A stretch of 64,000 nt of DNA from Theropithecus gelada (taxonomy: Eukaryota; Chordata; Mammalia; Primates; Cercopithecidae): contig NC_037670.1 of assembly GCF_003255815.1 (NCBI RefSeq), positions 23,967,459-24,031,458 on the forward strand, in the 5' to 3' direction. How positions within the stretch are numbered: position 1 is the stretch's first letter; every line of letters begins with the position of its first letter. Positions 33,741 to 45,499 of the stretch are shown here, one piece after another. The translations under genes were made by a program, and so were the position numbers. The notes under the pieces were generated by a model. The model had not been told where the DNA came from and did not search any database. It saw only the letters and a program-made list of their open reading frames with translations.

Positions 33741-34929
33741 AGTGCAGGTTGCCATTTGGCCCAGAGAGCCAACCTGACCAAGCTGAGGCTTTATTCTTTT
33801 TAGGAGACCACTAGCTGAGGGCTCCGTGACTGTTGGGACTTGAGACCCTTCTCATCTCCCCCAAGACTCAGTGGGATGGGGCTGCTGTCCCAGAGCTGAC
33901 TCCAACATGCCGGCCTTTTGGAAATTTGCCTGGAGGCTGCACTGAAGGTGGGTCCCTCTTCCCTCCCCTCATCATTGATTTCTTTAACTTAAAAACACTT
34001 TTTTTGGGGATCTCATATGTTACAATCTATTAAATATTTCCTTCCTCTCTCCTTCCCTGGGTGGAGTAAATGTATGTGGGAAAGAGAATGCCAGAGCAGG
34101 AGTAAGGAACTCTGGATTTGCTAAGACATCCAGATCTACAGCAGGCCCAAGGTACCCTGATGTACCCAGGACTAAAGATCCCTGGATGTGCATTTGAATT
34201 AATGCCTTTGCATGGTTCTCGTGGTTTACACGGCCTCAGAAAAGCAGATTTTGAACACTCCATTTCTTCTTGTGTAAATGGCACAGCATGTCCACCCTGC
34301 CCAACTCACTGGGTTACTTGGCACAAGAAAACCGTAAAAGTGCTTTGAGAAATATGAGGCCTATTGCAATGGAGGGTGGGATTGGGAGCCACATGGCTGA
34401 ATGGGACTGGCATGGGCTTGGGGTACAGGTGGAGTAACCCAGTCCTCTGGTTTGCCTGGGACAGTCATTGTTCATACTAGTGACCATTCAACTCTCAAAA
34501 CTGAAAAGGATGTGGCTAACTAAGCCCCAATCCTTGGAATCCTGGTCCAATCTCGCTACATCTTGGTTTCCTACGCTGAAATATGCAGGTCATATCCATG
34601 CATTTAGAGACAGATTGTGAGTGTCAAAAGAAATTCCAACTGAGAGCTCTTTGTAAACTGGAAATAAAAATCACACAGTGGGTGTCGTCGTTATCATGAA
34701 GTCTAGGTGGTGTGAAACCAGGCAGCAGTATTTTGTGTGCCCTCTGGAATCCGGTTCTTACCAAGGGCTGTCCCTTCCTTCTTTCGGATTCCTCCTTCCT
34801 CTGGCCCAAGAGACCACTTGCTTTCTTTCCCTGAGCCCCAGTTAGCTTTTCTGAAAAACGGAAGAATTGGAGTCTGAATTTCCAAGATGCCTCCCAGTGG
34901 TAACATTCTATGGTTTCATGATTCTAAAG

Positions 34930-35500
34930 AATGTTTGGCCTGCTGGTATTGGTTGGTTGTTTTCTTAAGAACAAAGAAAGCCAGACAACCTAAACATGAA
35001 ATACAACCCCAGCAATGAATTACATGGGCTTTGAAAAAGGCATTAAGCAAGAATGATTATGTCTAATATTGGGCCTTCTGGCCTTCCCAGGGCCTGGGAC
35101 CTGGCATCAGATGTCTGAACTTGATATACACCTGCAGGTAGAGTTACGGCTGTTAATCTGCCAAGCCCGTTGTTCAAGCTGTCTGAAAGCATTCGATAAA
35201 TTTCTCTTAGAAGCCATGTGTTATATGATTCTTTGTTTTCCCAAACAATATTACTGATGTTTCATTTTAACTTACTTCAACTCCTTGGCCTTGTGCAGAG
35301 GGCTTTTTGTTTGGATTTGCTTTGCTTTTGTAGAGTTTCCATGCACTCTCTGGTGATGTCTCCCGGCAGTTACATTAACATTGTATTATGTATTTGGGGG
35401 AACATCTTGGGTTTCTTTCTTGCATTGCATAACGCGATTATCGAAGGGACATCTGGCTGGAAGATTTACAGATGGGATATGAGGGTGCAGGCTTCTCAGA
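34930..35500. other. Repeat-free AT-rich block, possible conserved non-coding DNA
   Basis: No repeat is recognised. The block carries AT-rich motif-like sequence such as GAAAGCATTCGATAAATTTC, CCAAACAATATTACTGATG and CATTAACATTGTATTATG. It ends just before the (AG)n tract. Function unknown. Confidence 0.2.
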
Positions 35501-35532
35501 ACTTTGGCTCCAGGTAAGAAATAACAGAAATG

Positions 35533-35536
35533 AGAA

Positions 35537-35579
<43 letters not shown>

Positions 35580-35580
35580 G
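35533..35580. repeat. (AG)n microsatellite
   Basis: An interrupted GAAAGAGA start leads into about 34 bp of pure AG, likely length-polymorphic. Confidence 0.95.
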
Positions 35581-36568
35581 ATTGACTCTTTAGCTCTAAT
35601 CCCAAGTTAATCAACTTTGGGCAGCATGCCAGTCTAGGCTGGCACCCAGGTGAGGGTGAGCTTATGACCCAGGCAGGTGGTCCCACTCCTGGCCATTCCT
35701 GAGCCCAGGCTCTGTCCTCCAGAGAGGACCAGTCACCCTGGGTTCCCAGAAGACCCACACAGGAGGCTGGCCAGGAATCCAGTGGTCAGATTGTCTTTGT
35801 TTTTCATCTGCATCGCTGCCTAGCTCATGGCTGACCGATCGTAGCTGCAAATCCCTACCAGTTCTCCCTGTTTGGGGCAGATGAAGTCTGCTTTGCAAAA
35901 TACAACAGAACAGACAGACCTGCCCGGGCCTCCTTTCTCCATACGGCTTCTGCCTCGATTGGTATTTCTTTGACGCTCTATCCCATGGCCAGTCTGGACC
36001 CTCACATCACAAATGGAGCCCACACATCGAGCCCTCTCTGAATGTTGCGTGAGTTCATTCATTTGTTCTTTCATGCATCTGTTCACAGATGTCAACTGTG
36101 GTAACTCGGCTTCTTAAATTCTAGGCTGCATCAAACCCACTCTACTGGTCACAGGAAGTCCAATTCCTCTGAATTCCTGCTTTGGCTGAGTTGGTTCTGT
36201 TTAGGGACCATCTCATCACCTGCACACATGCACAATCTCCATTTCTTTCTGTGCCTACTGAGACATGGAATTCATTATAAATACACTCCATTATAAAACA
36301 CTCACACACAAGGCACACAAAGCATTGTGTGTGTGTGTGCAGATTTGGCCAGTGGCTTGGGGACCTGGAGCATTTATGCTCCAGCAACACCAACAACTTT
36401 GGGAAACATATTTCTGTGCTTAAAAGCATCCTTCACAGGCCATTTGCTGGGTTCCAGCCTCCCAACTCCCTTCACGGTTTTCAGCTCTCTGCCCCCTTGT
36501 CTCTCCTGCCTCTCTACTTTGCTCTTTTCCTTTCCTCAAATTCTGTTTTTGTTAGTTTGTTTTGTTTC

Positions 36569-36858
36569 ATTTTTTGAGATGGGGTCTCTCTCTGTTTCCT
36601 AGGTTGGAGTATGGTGGTGTGATCACAGCTCACTGCAGCCCTGAACTCCTGGGGCTCACATGATCCTCCCACCTCAGCCTCTCAAGTAGCTGGGACCACA
36701 GGTGCATACCACTGAGCCCAGCTAATTTTTGTATTTTTTGTATAAATGGGGTTTTGTCATGTTGCCCAGGCTGATCTTGAACTCCTGGACTCAAGTGATC
36801 CTCCCACCTAGACCTTTCAACATGTTGGGATTACAGGCATGAGCCACTGTGGCAGGCC
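36569..36858 (-). mobile_element. Full-length AluJ-like
   Basis: TTTTTGAGATGGGGTCTCTC, ACTCCTGGGCTCACATGATC-like left/right arm repeats, and GAGCCACTGTGGCAGGCC at the end. Two arms are present, and the high divergence with the tcaagtgatcctcccacct form points to AluJ. Confidence 0.9.
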
Positions 36859-36999
36859 CCTTTCTCCAATTCTTAAGATAATTCCTAATGCCACAATTCA
36901 GTGATTTCTTTTATATTGATCCATGTCCTCATATTCTTAATTTCCACCCCAAGCAGCTGTATTGAGATATTAAAGTCATAGATATTTATCTTGCTAATA

Positions 37000-37200
37000 T
37001 TTGTGAAGCATCCACTCTTAGGAGAGGGAAGATGACCAGGCCCATCCTCTGTGCTCAAGGTGCTTTCCGTCTCAGATGACAGTGCTTAATCATGGGACTT
37101 ATGTGCATCCGAGGTGTCAAGACAGGGATGGAGCGGGGGCATCCAAAGTTTTAGTCAGAATGTCAGGGAAAGCTCTGTTAGAGGAAAGAGCCTTTCAGTA
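37000..37200 (-). repeat. Probable L2 LINE remnant
   Basis: TGTGAAGCATCCACTCTTAG, TGTGCTCAAGGTGCTTTCCG and GTCAGGGAAAGCTCTGTTAG are in the order of reverse L2. Boundaries are soft. Confidence 0.4.
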
Positions 37201-38204
37201 GACCTAACAGAGGTTGCAAACATAGAAACGGAGAGTGGGGAAGGGAGAGGGCCCCCACGTGGAGTTCACGGTCATCAGAGCCTCGGAGGCAATGCCATAG
37301 GTACCAGAAGGTGAGCGGATTCTGGGAATGCAAAGAATAGAGACATTTGCAGTTTCTGGTCTGGCATGTGAAGAGCTTGGACATCATCACTCCTATACAC
37401 ACAGTAAGAAAAGAGCCTGACCAAGTCCCAAAGCAGCAATTCTTAGATCTGTCAGGGAGTTGAGGTCACAGAGCAAACCGCTGACCCCAAAACTGGAGAG
37501 GCAGACAAGTAAATGCAGAATATCACAACTTATGGGAGCAAAAGTCTCTGTGGGAAGCAGCACTGGGTTCCATTTACCCAGTGCAACATATCTGGTTTTG
37601 AATAAAATATTACAAGGGGATCTAAAAGATATTAAAAAAAGGAGTTAGAAGAGACAGAGCAAGCATCAGAATCTGACTCAGATGTGGCAGAGAGGTTGGA
37701 ATGATCAGATGGGGAGTTTCAAATAACCATCATTACCGGGCTAAGGGCTCTAATGGACAAAGTGAAAGGGGTGGGAAGCCCTGAAGACAAGGCTGGGGCA
37801 TAAAATGCAGGCTGGGGCCCTGCGGAGGGGCGCGAGTGCAGGTGGGCGGAAACACACCTGTTCCTGCCTCACGCCTCTCTGGGGAGGCTGTGCTCACCCT
37901 TCCCAGCAGGGCAACCTCCTCTTCTCTGTCCTCATGTGCTGTTGGAGATTGGCTGGGTCTGGGCCCTTCTAAGCCACTGATCTCTCTCTGGGCTCCTCTC
38001 CCAGCAGCCCCAACACTCGGGTTAACAAGGACAACACCAACAACAACATGGCAAGGGCCTACTGGGCTTGCCTTTGTGTAAGGGCAGGATTGAGCTGGAG
38101 TCCAGCTTCCCGGAGTTAAGGGCAGGAAAGGGGGCTTGGTGATCACAGCATGACAGAAGCAATGACTTTTTATTGTTTTAGCAGACAGATGTGAGAACAC
38201 ATCA

Positions 38205-38233
38205 TCCTTCCTTTTTCCTTCCTTCCTTCCTTC
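38205..38233. repeat. Short (TTCC)n tract
   Basis: About 29 bp of CCTTCC units with a CTTTTTCC interruption. Confidence 0.85.
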
Positions 38234-39769
38234 AATCACCTAGCATTTACCGACAGGCTATGCTGACGTAAGCTGTTCACTCTCTTAGCAGCCGTGATGA
38301 GCACTGCCCGTCAATGAAGGCAATATTAGGAAGATGGTGGCTGGTCCCATAAGGGGGTGTAGATGGGTGCTGTGGGGAGATTAGAGGGCTCAGTGGGAAG
38401 AGAAGTCAGGTGGGCCTTGGGTAGGGCCACCAAGGGTAGACCTTGCAGGAAGGCCGGTTCTCTCTTCTTGGAGGGGATGCTGGTTTTGCCTTCCCAGACC
38501 TCTTGCCCTCCTTTCTGATGTCAGACCTTGCCTCCCCTGACCACGAGTGTAGGTGGCATAAGACAGCTGGCCATTGTTAGTGATGTGGATTCAGGCACAG
38601 CAATACCACCAGACACAAGGCAAAGCAATCAGCAGCGATGTTTGCAATTTCTCCTCTCAGATTCTCTCTGATTCAACCTTCTGCTCTGACATTACAACAC
38701 AGGATTTAATGGACCCCTAATCCTTGAAGTGGGAGCTTTTCAAATCCAGCCCACAAACACTTCTGCATGCCCACCACCCTGCATAAGGCGTGGGCTGGGT
38801 CCCTATGCACGAGGTTTTGGTCATCCACAAAAAAGTGACGGGGGCGTTTGACATCGCTATCATCTCCATTAGACATAAGAGTTCAGTTTCCATTAGAAGA
38901 AAGTTAGTCACAACAAACACGCCCTTGCAAAGGTGTAAGCCCAGACCCTGACACTCAGAATGTCCTCAAAGGGGGGATGAATGTCAGCACTGCGAGGTGG
39001 ACCCATAGTGTGGGGCATCACAGGGTGGGGCTGGGTGGGGGCTTCAGGTAGAGAGACTACACGGTGAGCCCAGAAAGCAGCTTTGGGTTCAGTGTCCACA
39101 CGAGCCCACGTAGCAGGTGCAGGAGGCTTCGCTCCGTTTATGTGTAAAGTAAGGACACTCCTTGGGCAGGACAGAATCTTTGAGATTTAGCATTTCTGCA
39201 TTTCTGTTTGCAAACAGGCCTGGGCTGATTTGGATGTTGCTTTACCTGATCCAGGAAAAGACGGTGGCAAAACTGTTGAGAGGAATGAATCAGAAATTGG
39301 CAGAATAGATGACACAAAAATCCAAGATCAAAGCTCTGATGCTATCACCCTTTGGATGATCCTCCACCAGAGAGGCATGGAGGACATTACTATGCATGAT
39401 TTAAGAGATACATGGTTCTGAAATTGACACGGCCTCTTTTGTTCAAACAGAATGAACTTCTCAGGGCCATCGTCCATCACCAGCCCTAACTAGGAACTTC
39501 CAAGCTTGGGCACAGGGTCTGTTTGTTGAACGCTGTGTTCGGGCTTTGTTTTGCCATGCCTGTCTGCATGAATGGAGGTCAAGGCTGACCCCGTATGAAG
39601 CCTACGCTGTGAAGACATCCAGGAGAGCCTTACCTGGTCTCCCAGGAAGTGACAGGAGTTTAGAATGGAGGAGAAGGTGCTAGTGCGCTTCCTTTTTGGT
39701 TTTGAAAAAGGCGTGTGGGCTGGGCATTGGTCTAGAACCTGGCCCCGGGCTGCCCGGGGCTGCTGCTGT

Positions 39770-39900
39770 GGCCGTCTGACCTCCTATAAGCCGTAGGACT
39801 TTCCTAAACCTCAGTGCAATCATCGACCAAAGGGATAGTAACTGTGGCCCTAGCCTATGTCATTGGGTTTTTACCGGAATAGAATAATGCTGGGCTTACT
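39770..39900 (+). repeat. Weak MIR remnant
   Basis: CTAAACCTCAGTGCAATCAT, CAAAGGGATAGTAACTGTGG and CATTGGGTTTTTAC align loosely with the MIR 3' half. Confidence 0.35.
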
Positions 39901-41072
39901 ATTTGGTTAGATGGTTGGGGATATTTTTGTCAACAGCTCAGCTTTACTTGTTTTCTCACTGGAGTGACCTCACGCTTGCGAATGGCTTTGGAGGTGGTAT
40001 TCTCGGTAAACCGAACAGGATCTGTAGGACTGAGCCAGTTGTATTTGCACTGTGTTGGCTCCTGGCTGCCTGCGGGGGTGGCTGTGTCTGGCTTCTGCGA
40101 GCCCTGCCCTCCTCTCCACCCAGCCTGAGGTCTGAGGCTGTTAAACCACAACAATTAGAGGGCTAGTTTTATGGGGAGGCTCAGATTGTTCACTCACTTC
40201 GCCTGGGTAATTACAGTGAAGTGGAAGCTGGCGGTCGGCTCTCGTAAGAGTTTGGATTTCCAGAATCAACCATGGGACTTTCTCCCTGCAGATGTGGACC
40301 TTCCTGGAGCCCAGAGGTCCCCCCAGACAATCCAGTACCTCTCGAATGTTCTCTGATCTGTATCTGACACCACCTCCACGTGACTTCACAATACTGGGCT
40401 TAACGATGTCATGGTCCGCCCAGGATTCGGAAGATATTTTGATAATCACAAAACACGAACTAGGGTGCTTAGAGTTATAGTCCTCGAAGTGGCCACATGC
40501 AAGCTAAAATGCTTTCAGGGATGATGAGAACCACCTCTCCTGATTCTCAGTCTTGCCGTCTCAGGGCAGGGGAGACATTGCCATCACGATTCACATGGGA
40601 AGATGTCTCAGGTGCTTTCATCCCTTCTCCCAGGGCAATGGTTTTCTGTAGAGGCCTTGATCAGGTAACAGGATATCCTGGTTATTTAATAAATTTCATG
40701 GAACTTCCCACCACACATTCCAAAGCAAACCAAAGCCACTAAAACACGAGAAATGATTGTATGCCATAGGAAAGGCGGCTGTCACGAAGTCAAGTCCCAG
40801 AGAGGCGATTTCTTCCAAGAAGGTAGGAAGAGCACTGGGTTTCTTCTTATCAGGGGGATGAACCCCCCTTACCCCTGCCCTGTCCCTGATACCTGGGCCG
40901 TGAATGAGGTGCAGTCATGGCGGGGGCTGAGTCGTAGGAAGGCAGAGAGCTGGGCGGCAGTGTAGGTTCTGACATTTCCCAAAAGGAGAGACTCGGGGAT
41001 GCAATCTAGTTGGAAGAAATGATTAAGTTTACGTATCATGTTGGCAAATTCTTACTTAGCTTTGATAAAAGA

Positions 41073-41795
41073 AAATTTTCAGCTGAATTAAATTTAAAGG
41101 AGTTTAATTGAGCAATGAACGATTTGCAAATCGGGCAGCCCCCAGAGTCACAGCAGAGACTACCATGCAGCCACGTGGTAGAAGAAGATTTATAGACAAA
41201 GAAAGGGAAATGATACACAGAAATTGGAAGTGACGTACAGGACAGCTGGATTGGTTGCAGTATGGCGTTTGCCTTATTTGAACACAGCCTGAAGACTCAG
41301 CAGTGTATGAGTGGTTGAAGTACAGCCGCTGGGCTTGGCCAAGACTCAGCCTGTTACAGATACATTCTCCTAGGTTTTCAATCTTGCCTACCTATTAAGC
41401 TAGGTTGCAGTTCGTCCACAAGAACTCAAATATAGAAGTATGGAGTCCTGGCTGGGCGCAGTGGCTCATTCCTGTAATCACTTTGGGAGGCCAAGGTGGG
41501 TGGATCACCTGAGGTCAGGAGTTCGAGACCAGCTTGGCCAACTTGTGAAACCTCGTCTCTACTAAAAATACAAAAATTAGCTGGGCGTGGTGGCGTGTGC
41601 CTGTAATCCCAGCTACCTGGGAGGCTGAGGCAGTAGAATCACTGGAACCTGGGAGGCGGAGGCTGCAGTGAGCCGAGATTGTACCACTGGATTCCAGTCT
41701 GGGTAACAGAGCAAGACTCCATCTTAAAAAAAAAAAAAAAGTACAGACTCCTTCTCAGGCTGTATTTAGTTCACTTTAACAGCTGTTTTGTTTCA
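41073..41795 (-). mobile_element. ERV1-like LTR interrupted by an Alu
   Basis: On the minus strand it contains CTGGGGGCTGCCCGATTTGC, CATTGCTCAATTAAACTCCT and upstream TGTTCAAATAAGGCAAACGC, which I recall from an ERV1-type LTR whose 3' end carries AATTAAA. The LTR is split by the Alu at 41450-41740 and resumes at TCCTTCTCAGGCTGTATTTA, ending near TTTAACA. No proviral interior follows. Confidence 0.55.
41450..41740 (+). mobile_element. Full-length AluS-like inserted in an LTR
   Basis: GGCTGGGCGCAGTGGCTCAT to AGACTCCATCTT plus poly-A, with the S-type CACCTGAGGTCAGGAGTTCG. Flanks AAGTATGGAGTCCT (41436-41449) and AAGTACAGACTCCT (41739-41752) look like a diverged target duplication. A short deletion is visible in CTGTAATCACTTTGGGAGG. 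Confidence 0.9.
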
Positions 41796-42129
41796 GATTA
41801 AATAAATCAGTAAGATGCTTTAATCCACATTTTCATAGGATTGAGAATATCAACTCTTTATCAAACAATATTATTTTCATCACCTCAAGGGGTGGCTTTG
41901 AGGTTGCTGATGGAAATGAAGGCAGGAACTAACATGTCCCCAAGCTTCCTTGGCTGGATAGCTGGAGGTAGCCTGCCACTTCTCTCCTGAAGCTGGCGAA
42001 TGGCACACCTCAGACAGCTGCCCTTGTGTCTCTCAACCTGTCCCTTTGCAAGGACACGCTGTCAATCACAATCCCTTACTTCCTATGTTTTCTGACCTCC
42101 CTCCATACTCCATGAAAGGAGTCTGGATT

Positions 42130-42345
42130 TTTATCCAAGTTCTATCACTTGACAGCTGTGGGTGACCTTGAACAAGTCACTGATGCTCTCTCAGCCTCAG
42201 GTTCCTTATTGATAAAATGGGAATCAGAACACTCCCTACCTCATAGGGTAATGATCAGATTAAATAAGACAATATTCGGAAAGCAGCTGCCACAGCGCCT
42301 GGCATATTTAAAATACTCACTATTGCTGTCGTCATCATCACAGCA
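42130..42345 (+). repeat. MIR SINE
   Basis: CTATCACTTGACAGCTGTGG, GTGACCTTGAACAAGTCACT, AAAATGGGAATCAGAACACT and CTCATAGGGTAATGATCAGA follow the MIR consensus over nearly its full length. Confidence 0.85.
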
Positions 42346-42602
42346 GCAGTAGTAGTAGGTATTCGTATGTGTTTTTGCAGCAGAGGCTAGAGTCTCGGAG
42401 GGTCTTTAACATGCTCAGAGGTATTAAAGCATTGCCATCTTTGCTGGAGAAAAGGACTGATCTTAGCTGTGTTTTGTTATCTAGTTAAGTTCAAAAATGC
42501 CTACCTGAGATCTGGGGGGGTGGGCGGTGCACCCTTTTAAACTCTGAGAAATGCAAATTAATTATGACAGCAAAAAGACTACCATCCTAGTCAGAGTGAG
42601 CT

Positions 42603-42895
42603 AGGCTTATTGTGCTGTAACAAACAACCCTAAAATCTTAGTGCCATAATATGCAACAGCTGATTTCTTGCTGGCTGCAAGCTCATCACAGGTCAGCAGT
42701 GGCGGAGTCTGCGCTCTACCCCGTGCAGGGACCCTGGCTCTGCTCTCCGGAAGTTTGCTGGTTGCCATGGGGGAGAAGAGTGAGACTAGGGAAAGGCTCA
42801 GGGGCGGTTCACTGCCTCAGCTTGCATTTCATTGGCCAGTACTGGTCACATGGGCTGAGAATTCCAGGTTCCTATCGCTCCGGGAAGGAGCCTGA
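42603..42895 (-). mobile_element. Probable ERVL/MaLR-type LTR fragment
   Basis: GCTTATTGTGCTGTAACAAA, CAACCCTAAAATCTTAGTGC and later CATTGGCCAGTACTGGTCAC and ACATGGGCTGAGAATTCC match a common old LTR in reverse orientation. Family assignment is by memory. Confidence 0.5.
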
Positions 42896-42997
42896 AACTG
42901 GCCCGCTCTGAGCTCAGTTCATCCTTAGCACATCCGCAAAGGGCACAGCAAAGACTTTAGGCAGCGCCAGAGGCCATGTGGCCAGGTGTTTTGTTTA

Positions 42998-43205
42998 GAG
43001 TAGGAGCTGACAAACATTTTCTTAAGGGGCCAGAGGGTAAATATTTTAGGCTCTGAAGGCCATGTGGTCCCTGACACAACAACTCAGCTCTAGAAAGGAG
43101 CCTAGGCAATATGTAAACAACCGGACCTGGCTGAGTGCCAGTGAAACCTCATTTGCAGAAACCGGTGGGCCCTGCAGACCCTGGTTTACAGCAGCCCAGA
43201 GCATC
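42998..43205 (+). mobile_element. hAT-type MITE
   Basis: GAGCTGACAAACATTTTCTT, AAGGGGCCAGAGGGTAAATA, TTTTAGGCTCTGAAGGCCAT and CAATATGTAAACAACCGGAC match a common mammalian hAT MITE. CCCTGGTTTACAGCAGCCCA forms the inverted right end. Confidence 0.6.
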
Positions 43206-43379
43206 CCTTAGAAAACCAAAATCGTATTTTTAATAAAAACATCATATTCCAAGTGATATCCCTCAATTTGCCAGATGAATAGGGCTGCTGTGAGTAGATG
43301 AGGATAATGTGAGGGGTATTCAAATGACCACAGTTACCATCTCAGTGACAGATGTGAACCCAAAAGTATCGGGGACATG

Positions 43380-43937
43380 TCTCAGTCAATTTAGAAAGTT
43401 TTATTTTGCCAAGGTTAAGGACGTGCCCGTGACACAGCCTCAGGAGGTCCTGAGGACACGTGCCCAAGGTAGTCAGGCACAGCTTGCTTTCATACATTGT
43501 AGGGAGACATGAGACATCAATCAATATTTGCAAGATGTACATTGGTTCTGTCTGAAAGGGCGCCAACTCAAAGTTGGTGGCAGAGGCAGAGTGATTTCCA
43601 GGTCATAAGCACATGTGAACATTTTCCAATTGGCAATTGGTCGAAAGAGTTACTATCAATAGAAAGGAATGTCTGAGTTACCATGCAAGGTTGTGGAGAC
43701 CAAGGTTTCATCATGCAGAGGAAGCCTCAAGGTAGCAGGCTTCAGAAACAAGATATTGTACATGTTTCTTATCAGACTTAAGGTCTGTGTTGATGTTGGG
43801 GTGATGAGGCATGTCTGACCCCCGCTTCCCATCCTGTCCTAAACTAGATTTTCAGGTTAACTCTGGAAGGCCCTTGGCCAAGAGGTGGGGTCCATTAAGA
43901 TAGCTGTGGGGCATTAGAATTTTATTTTTGGTTTATA
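43380..43937 (-). mobile_element. ERV1-like solo LTR
   Basis: The plus strand opens with AAGTTTTATTTTGCCAAGGT (an antisense AATAAA-like 3' end), then CACAGCCTCAGGAGGTCCTG, CATTGTAGGGAGACATGAGA, TTGGCAATTGGTCGAAAGAG, ACTTAAGGTCTGTGTTGATG and finally AATTTTATTTTTGGTTTATA. About 560 bp. I recall it as an ERV1 LTR but cannot fix the family. Confidence 0.6.
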
Positions 43938-44001
43938 CAATGATGACTAGCTTCTATTCTTGCCCCATAGATTCTTAAAGTACTTCCGTTATTCCAATGA
44001 C

Positions 44002-44025
44002 TTTTTTTTTTTTTTTTTTTTTTTT
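44002..44025. repeat. Poly-T run (24 bp)
   Basis: Followed by AGAAAAAGAAGTAAACGATC, which I do not recognise. No adjoining Alu or L1. Confidence 0.85.
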
Positions 44026-44284
44026 AGAAAAAGAAGTAAACGATCTCACTGTTTTGGAACTCTGAGTTTCTAATTTGAAACAGCAGAACGGGATATTTAA
44101 GAGCAGAGGAGAAAAGTTAGCAACTGCTGAGTCTTCTTTAGCATAATTCATTTAACATATAACCCAGGTAGCCCTTATTTTCACATATTTTAAGTGTTCT
44201 AGAAACGCCTTTGGAAGCTTCTTCAAGGAGAAGCCAAACTTAGAAATTCCTTTTCTCTCTCTCTTCTTCCATAAATACCCCAAA

Positions 44285-44540
44285 GCGGCCACTGCACCAA
44301 GTGCTGTTCTAGGCGTGAGGATGTCAGAAGAGAGGCCCAGTGACAAGGTCGATGTTTCCATGGAGGTCAAAATTCAGGCAATAAGTGCACAAACAAACAA
44401 GTAAACGCAGCACATTTAAATACCAGTGAGTGCAATAGAAAACAACTCAGTGAGAGGGAGGGTGGCGTAAGAGTGGATGGCGTCCATGAGGAAAGCAGCA
44501 TCTGTTTCTAAATGTGAGGCTGCCAGTGTCCACCTGCAGA
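44285..44540 (-). repeat. L2 LINE 3' remnant
   Basis: AAGTGCTGTTCTAGGCGTGA, GGAGGTCAAAATTCAGGCAA and ACAAACAAGTAAACGCAGCA follow the reverse L2 end (gtgccaggcactgttctaggc...aataaacaagtaaac). Confidence 0.5.
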
Positions 44541-44748
44541 AAAGGCCGTCCTTCTGGCTAAGTTGAGCAGAACAGGATTTAATGCAGGGTATTAGGTGCT
44601 TTCAGAATCCCTCAGAAGGCTAAGCCTCCACAGCAGCTCCCCAAATCACACCCCAGTGGGCTGCCGGGAACTGTGCTCACAGCTGCTGTCAGGAAAGTCA
44701 GGAACCACTAGCTGGGGTAGTAGCCACCAGCTCAAGAATGTGTGACAG

Positions 44749-45043
44749 GGCGGGGCACAGTGGTTCACACCTGTAATCCCAGCACTTTAGGAGGCTGAGA
44801 CAGGCAGATCACGAGGTCAAGAGATCGAGACCATCCTGGCCAACATGGTGAAACCCTGTCTCTATTAAAAACAAAAATTAGCTGGGTGTGGTGGCACACA
44901 CCTGTAGTCCCTGCTACTTGGGAGGTTGAGGCAGGAGAATTACTTGAACCTGGGAGGCAGAGGTTGCAGTGAGCCGAGATTGCACCACTATACTCCAGCC
45001 TGGTGACAGAGCGAGACTGGCTCAAAAAAAAAAAAAAAAAAAA
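44749..45043 (+). mobile_element. Full-length AluSc/Y-like, first of a tandem pair
   Basis: GGCGGGGCACAGTGGTTCAC, ATCACGAGGTCAAGAGATCG, GACCATCCTGGCCAACATGG and a 20-bp A tail. GTGTGACAG precedes it (44740-44748) and GTGTGATAG follows (45044-45052). Confidence 0.9.
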
Positions 45044-45052
45044 GTGTGATAG

Positions 45053-45178
45053 GCCAGGCACAGCAGCTCATGTCTGTAATCCCAGCACTTTGAGAGGCCA
45101 AGGTGGGAGGATAGGAGGATCACTTGAGCCCAGGAGTTTGAGACCAGCCTGGTCAACATAGTGAGACTCCATCTCTCT

Positions 45179-45179
<1 letters not shown>
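45053..45179 (+). mobile_element. Alu left-arm monomer (AluJ/FLAM-like), second of a tandem pair
   Basis: GCCAGGCACAGCAGCTCATG through CACTTGAGCCCAGGAGTTTG to GTGAGACTCCATCTCTCTCC, then a CA microsatellite in place of a plain A tail. There is no right arm. Confidence 0.85.

Positions 45180-45212
<33 letters not shown>
45180..45212. repeat. (CA)n microsatellite
   Basis: About 16 pure CA units at the tail of the Alu monomer, followed by GAACGTGTTACAG, which resembles the duplication before the Alu pair. Confidence 0.95.
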
Positions 45213-45214
<2 letters not shown>

Positions 45215-45499
45215 ACGTGTTACAGGCTGGATCCAGGGCTCTGGGAGCAGTCTGCCCGTAACCATGGGAACTGCCTCATGACACTCACAAAATGAAGACT
45301 CTCGACACTGTTGTAGGAACCTGCAGTGCTGCCACAGCTGGGCCACCCAAGAGCAACAGCCAAGAAGCAGCAACAGAGCCGCCTGCTTCCACTCACCTCC
45401 ACCATCCAAACCTCACGCAAGTGCATTGAGTTGGGGGGCCTACTCTTCTAGAAGAGTCCTCGCAGGGGATCAGAAAATACAATGGTAGCTTTCCCAGCA

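Noticed and set aside
37733..38239. 168-codon minus-strand open frame
   Set aside because: Pro/Ser-rich composition in GC-rich DNA, no motif, and it ends in the (TTCC)n tract.
44002..44025. 24-bp poly-T as the tail of a processed pseudogene
   Set aside because: No AATAAA or transcript-like sequence follows it.
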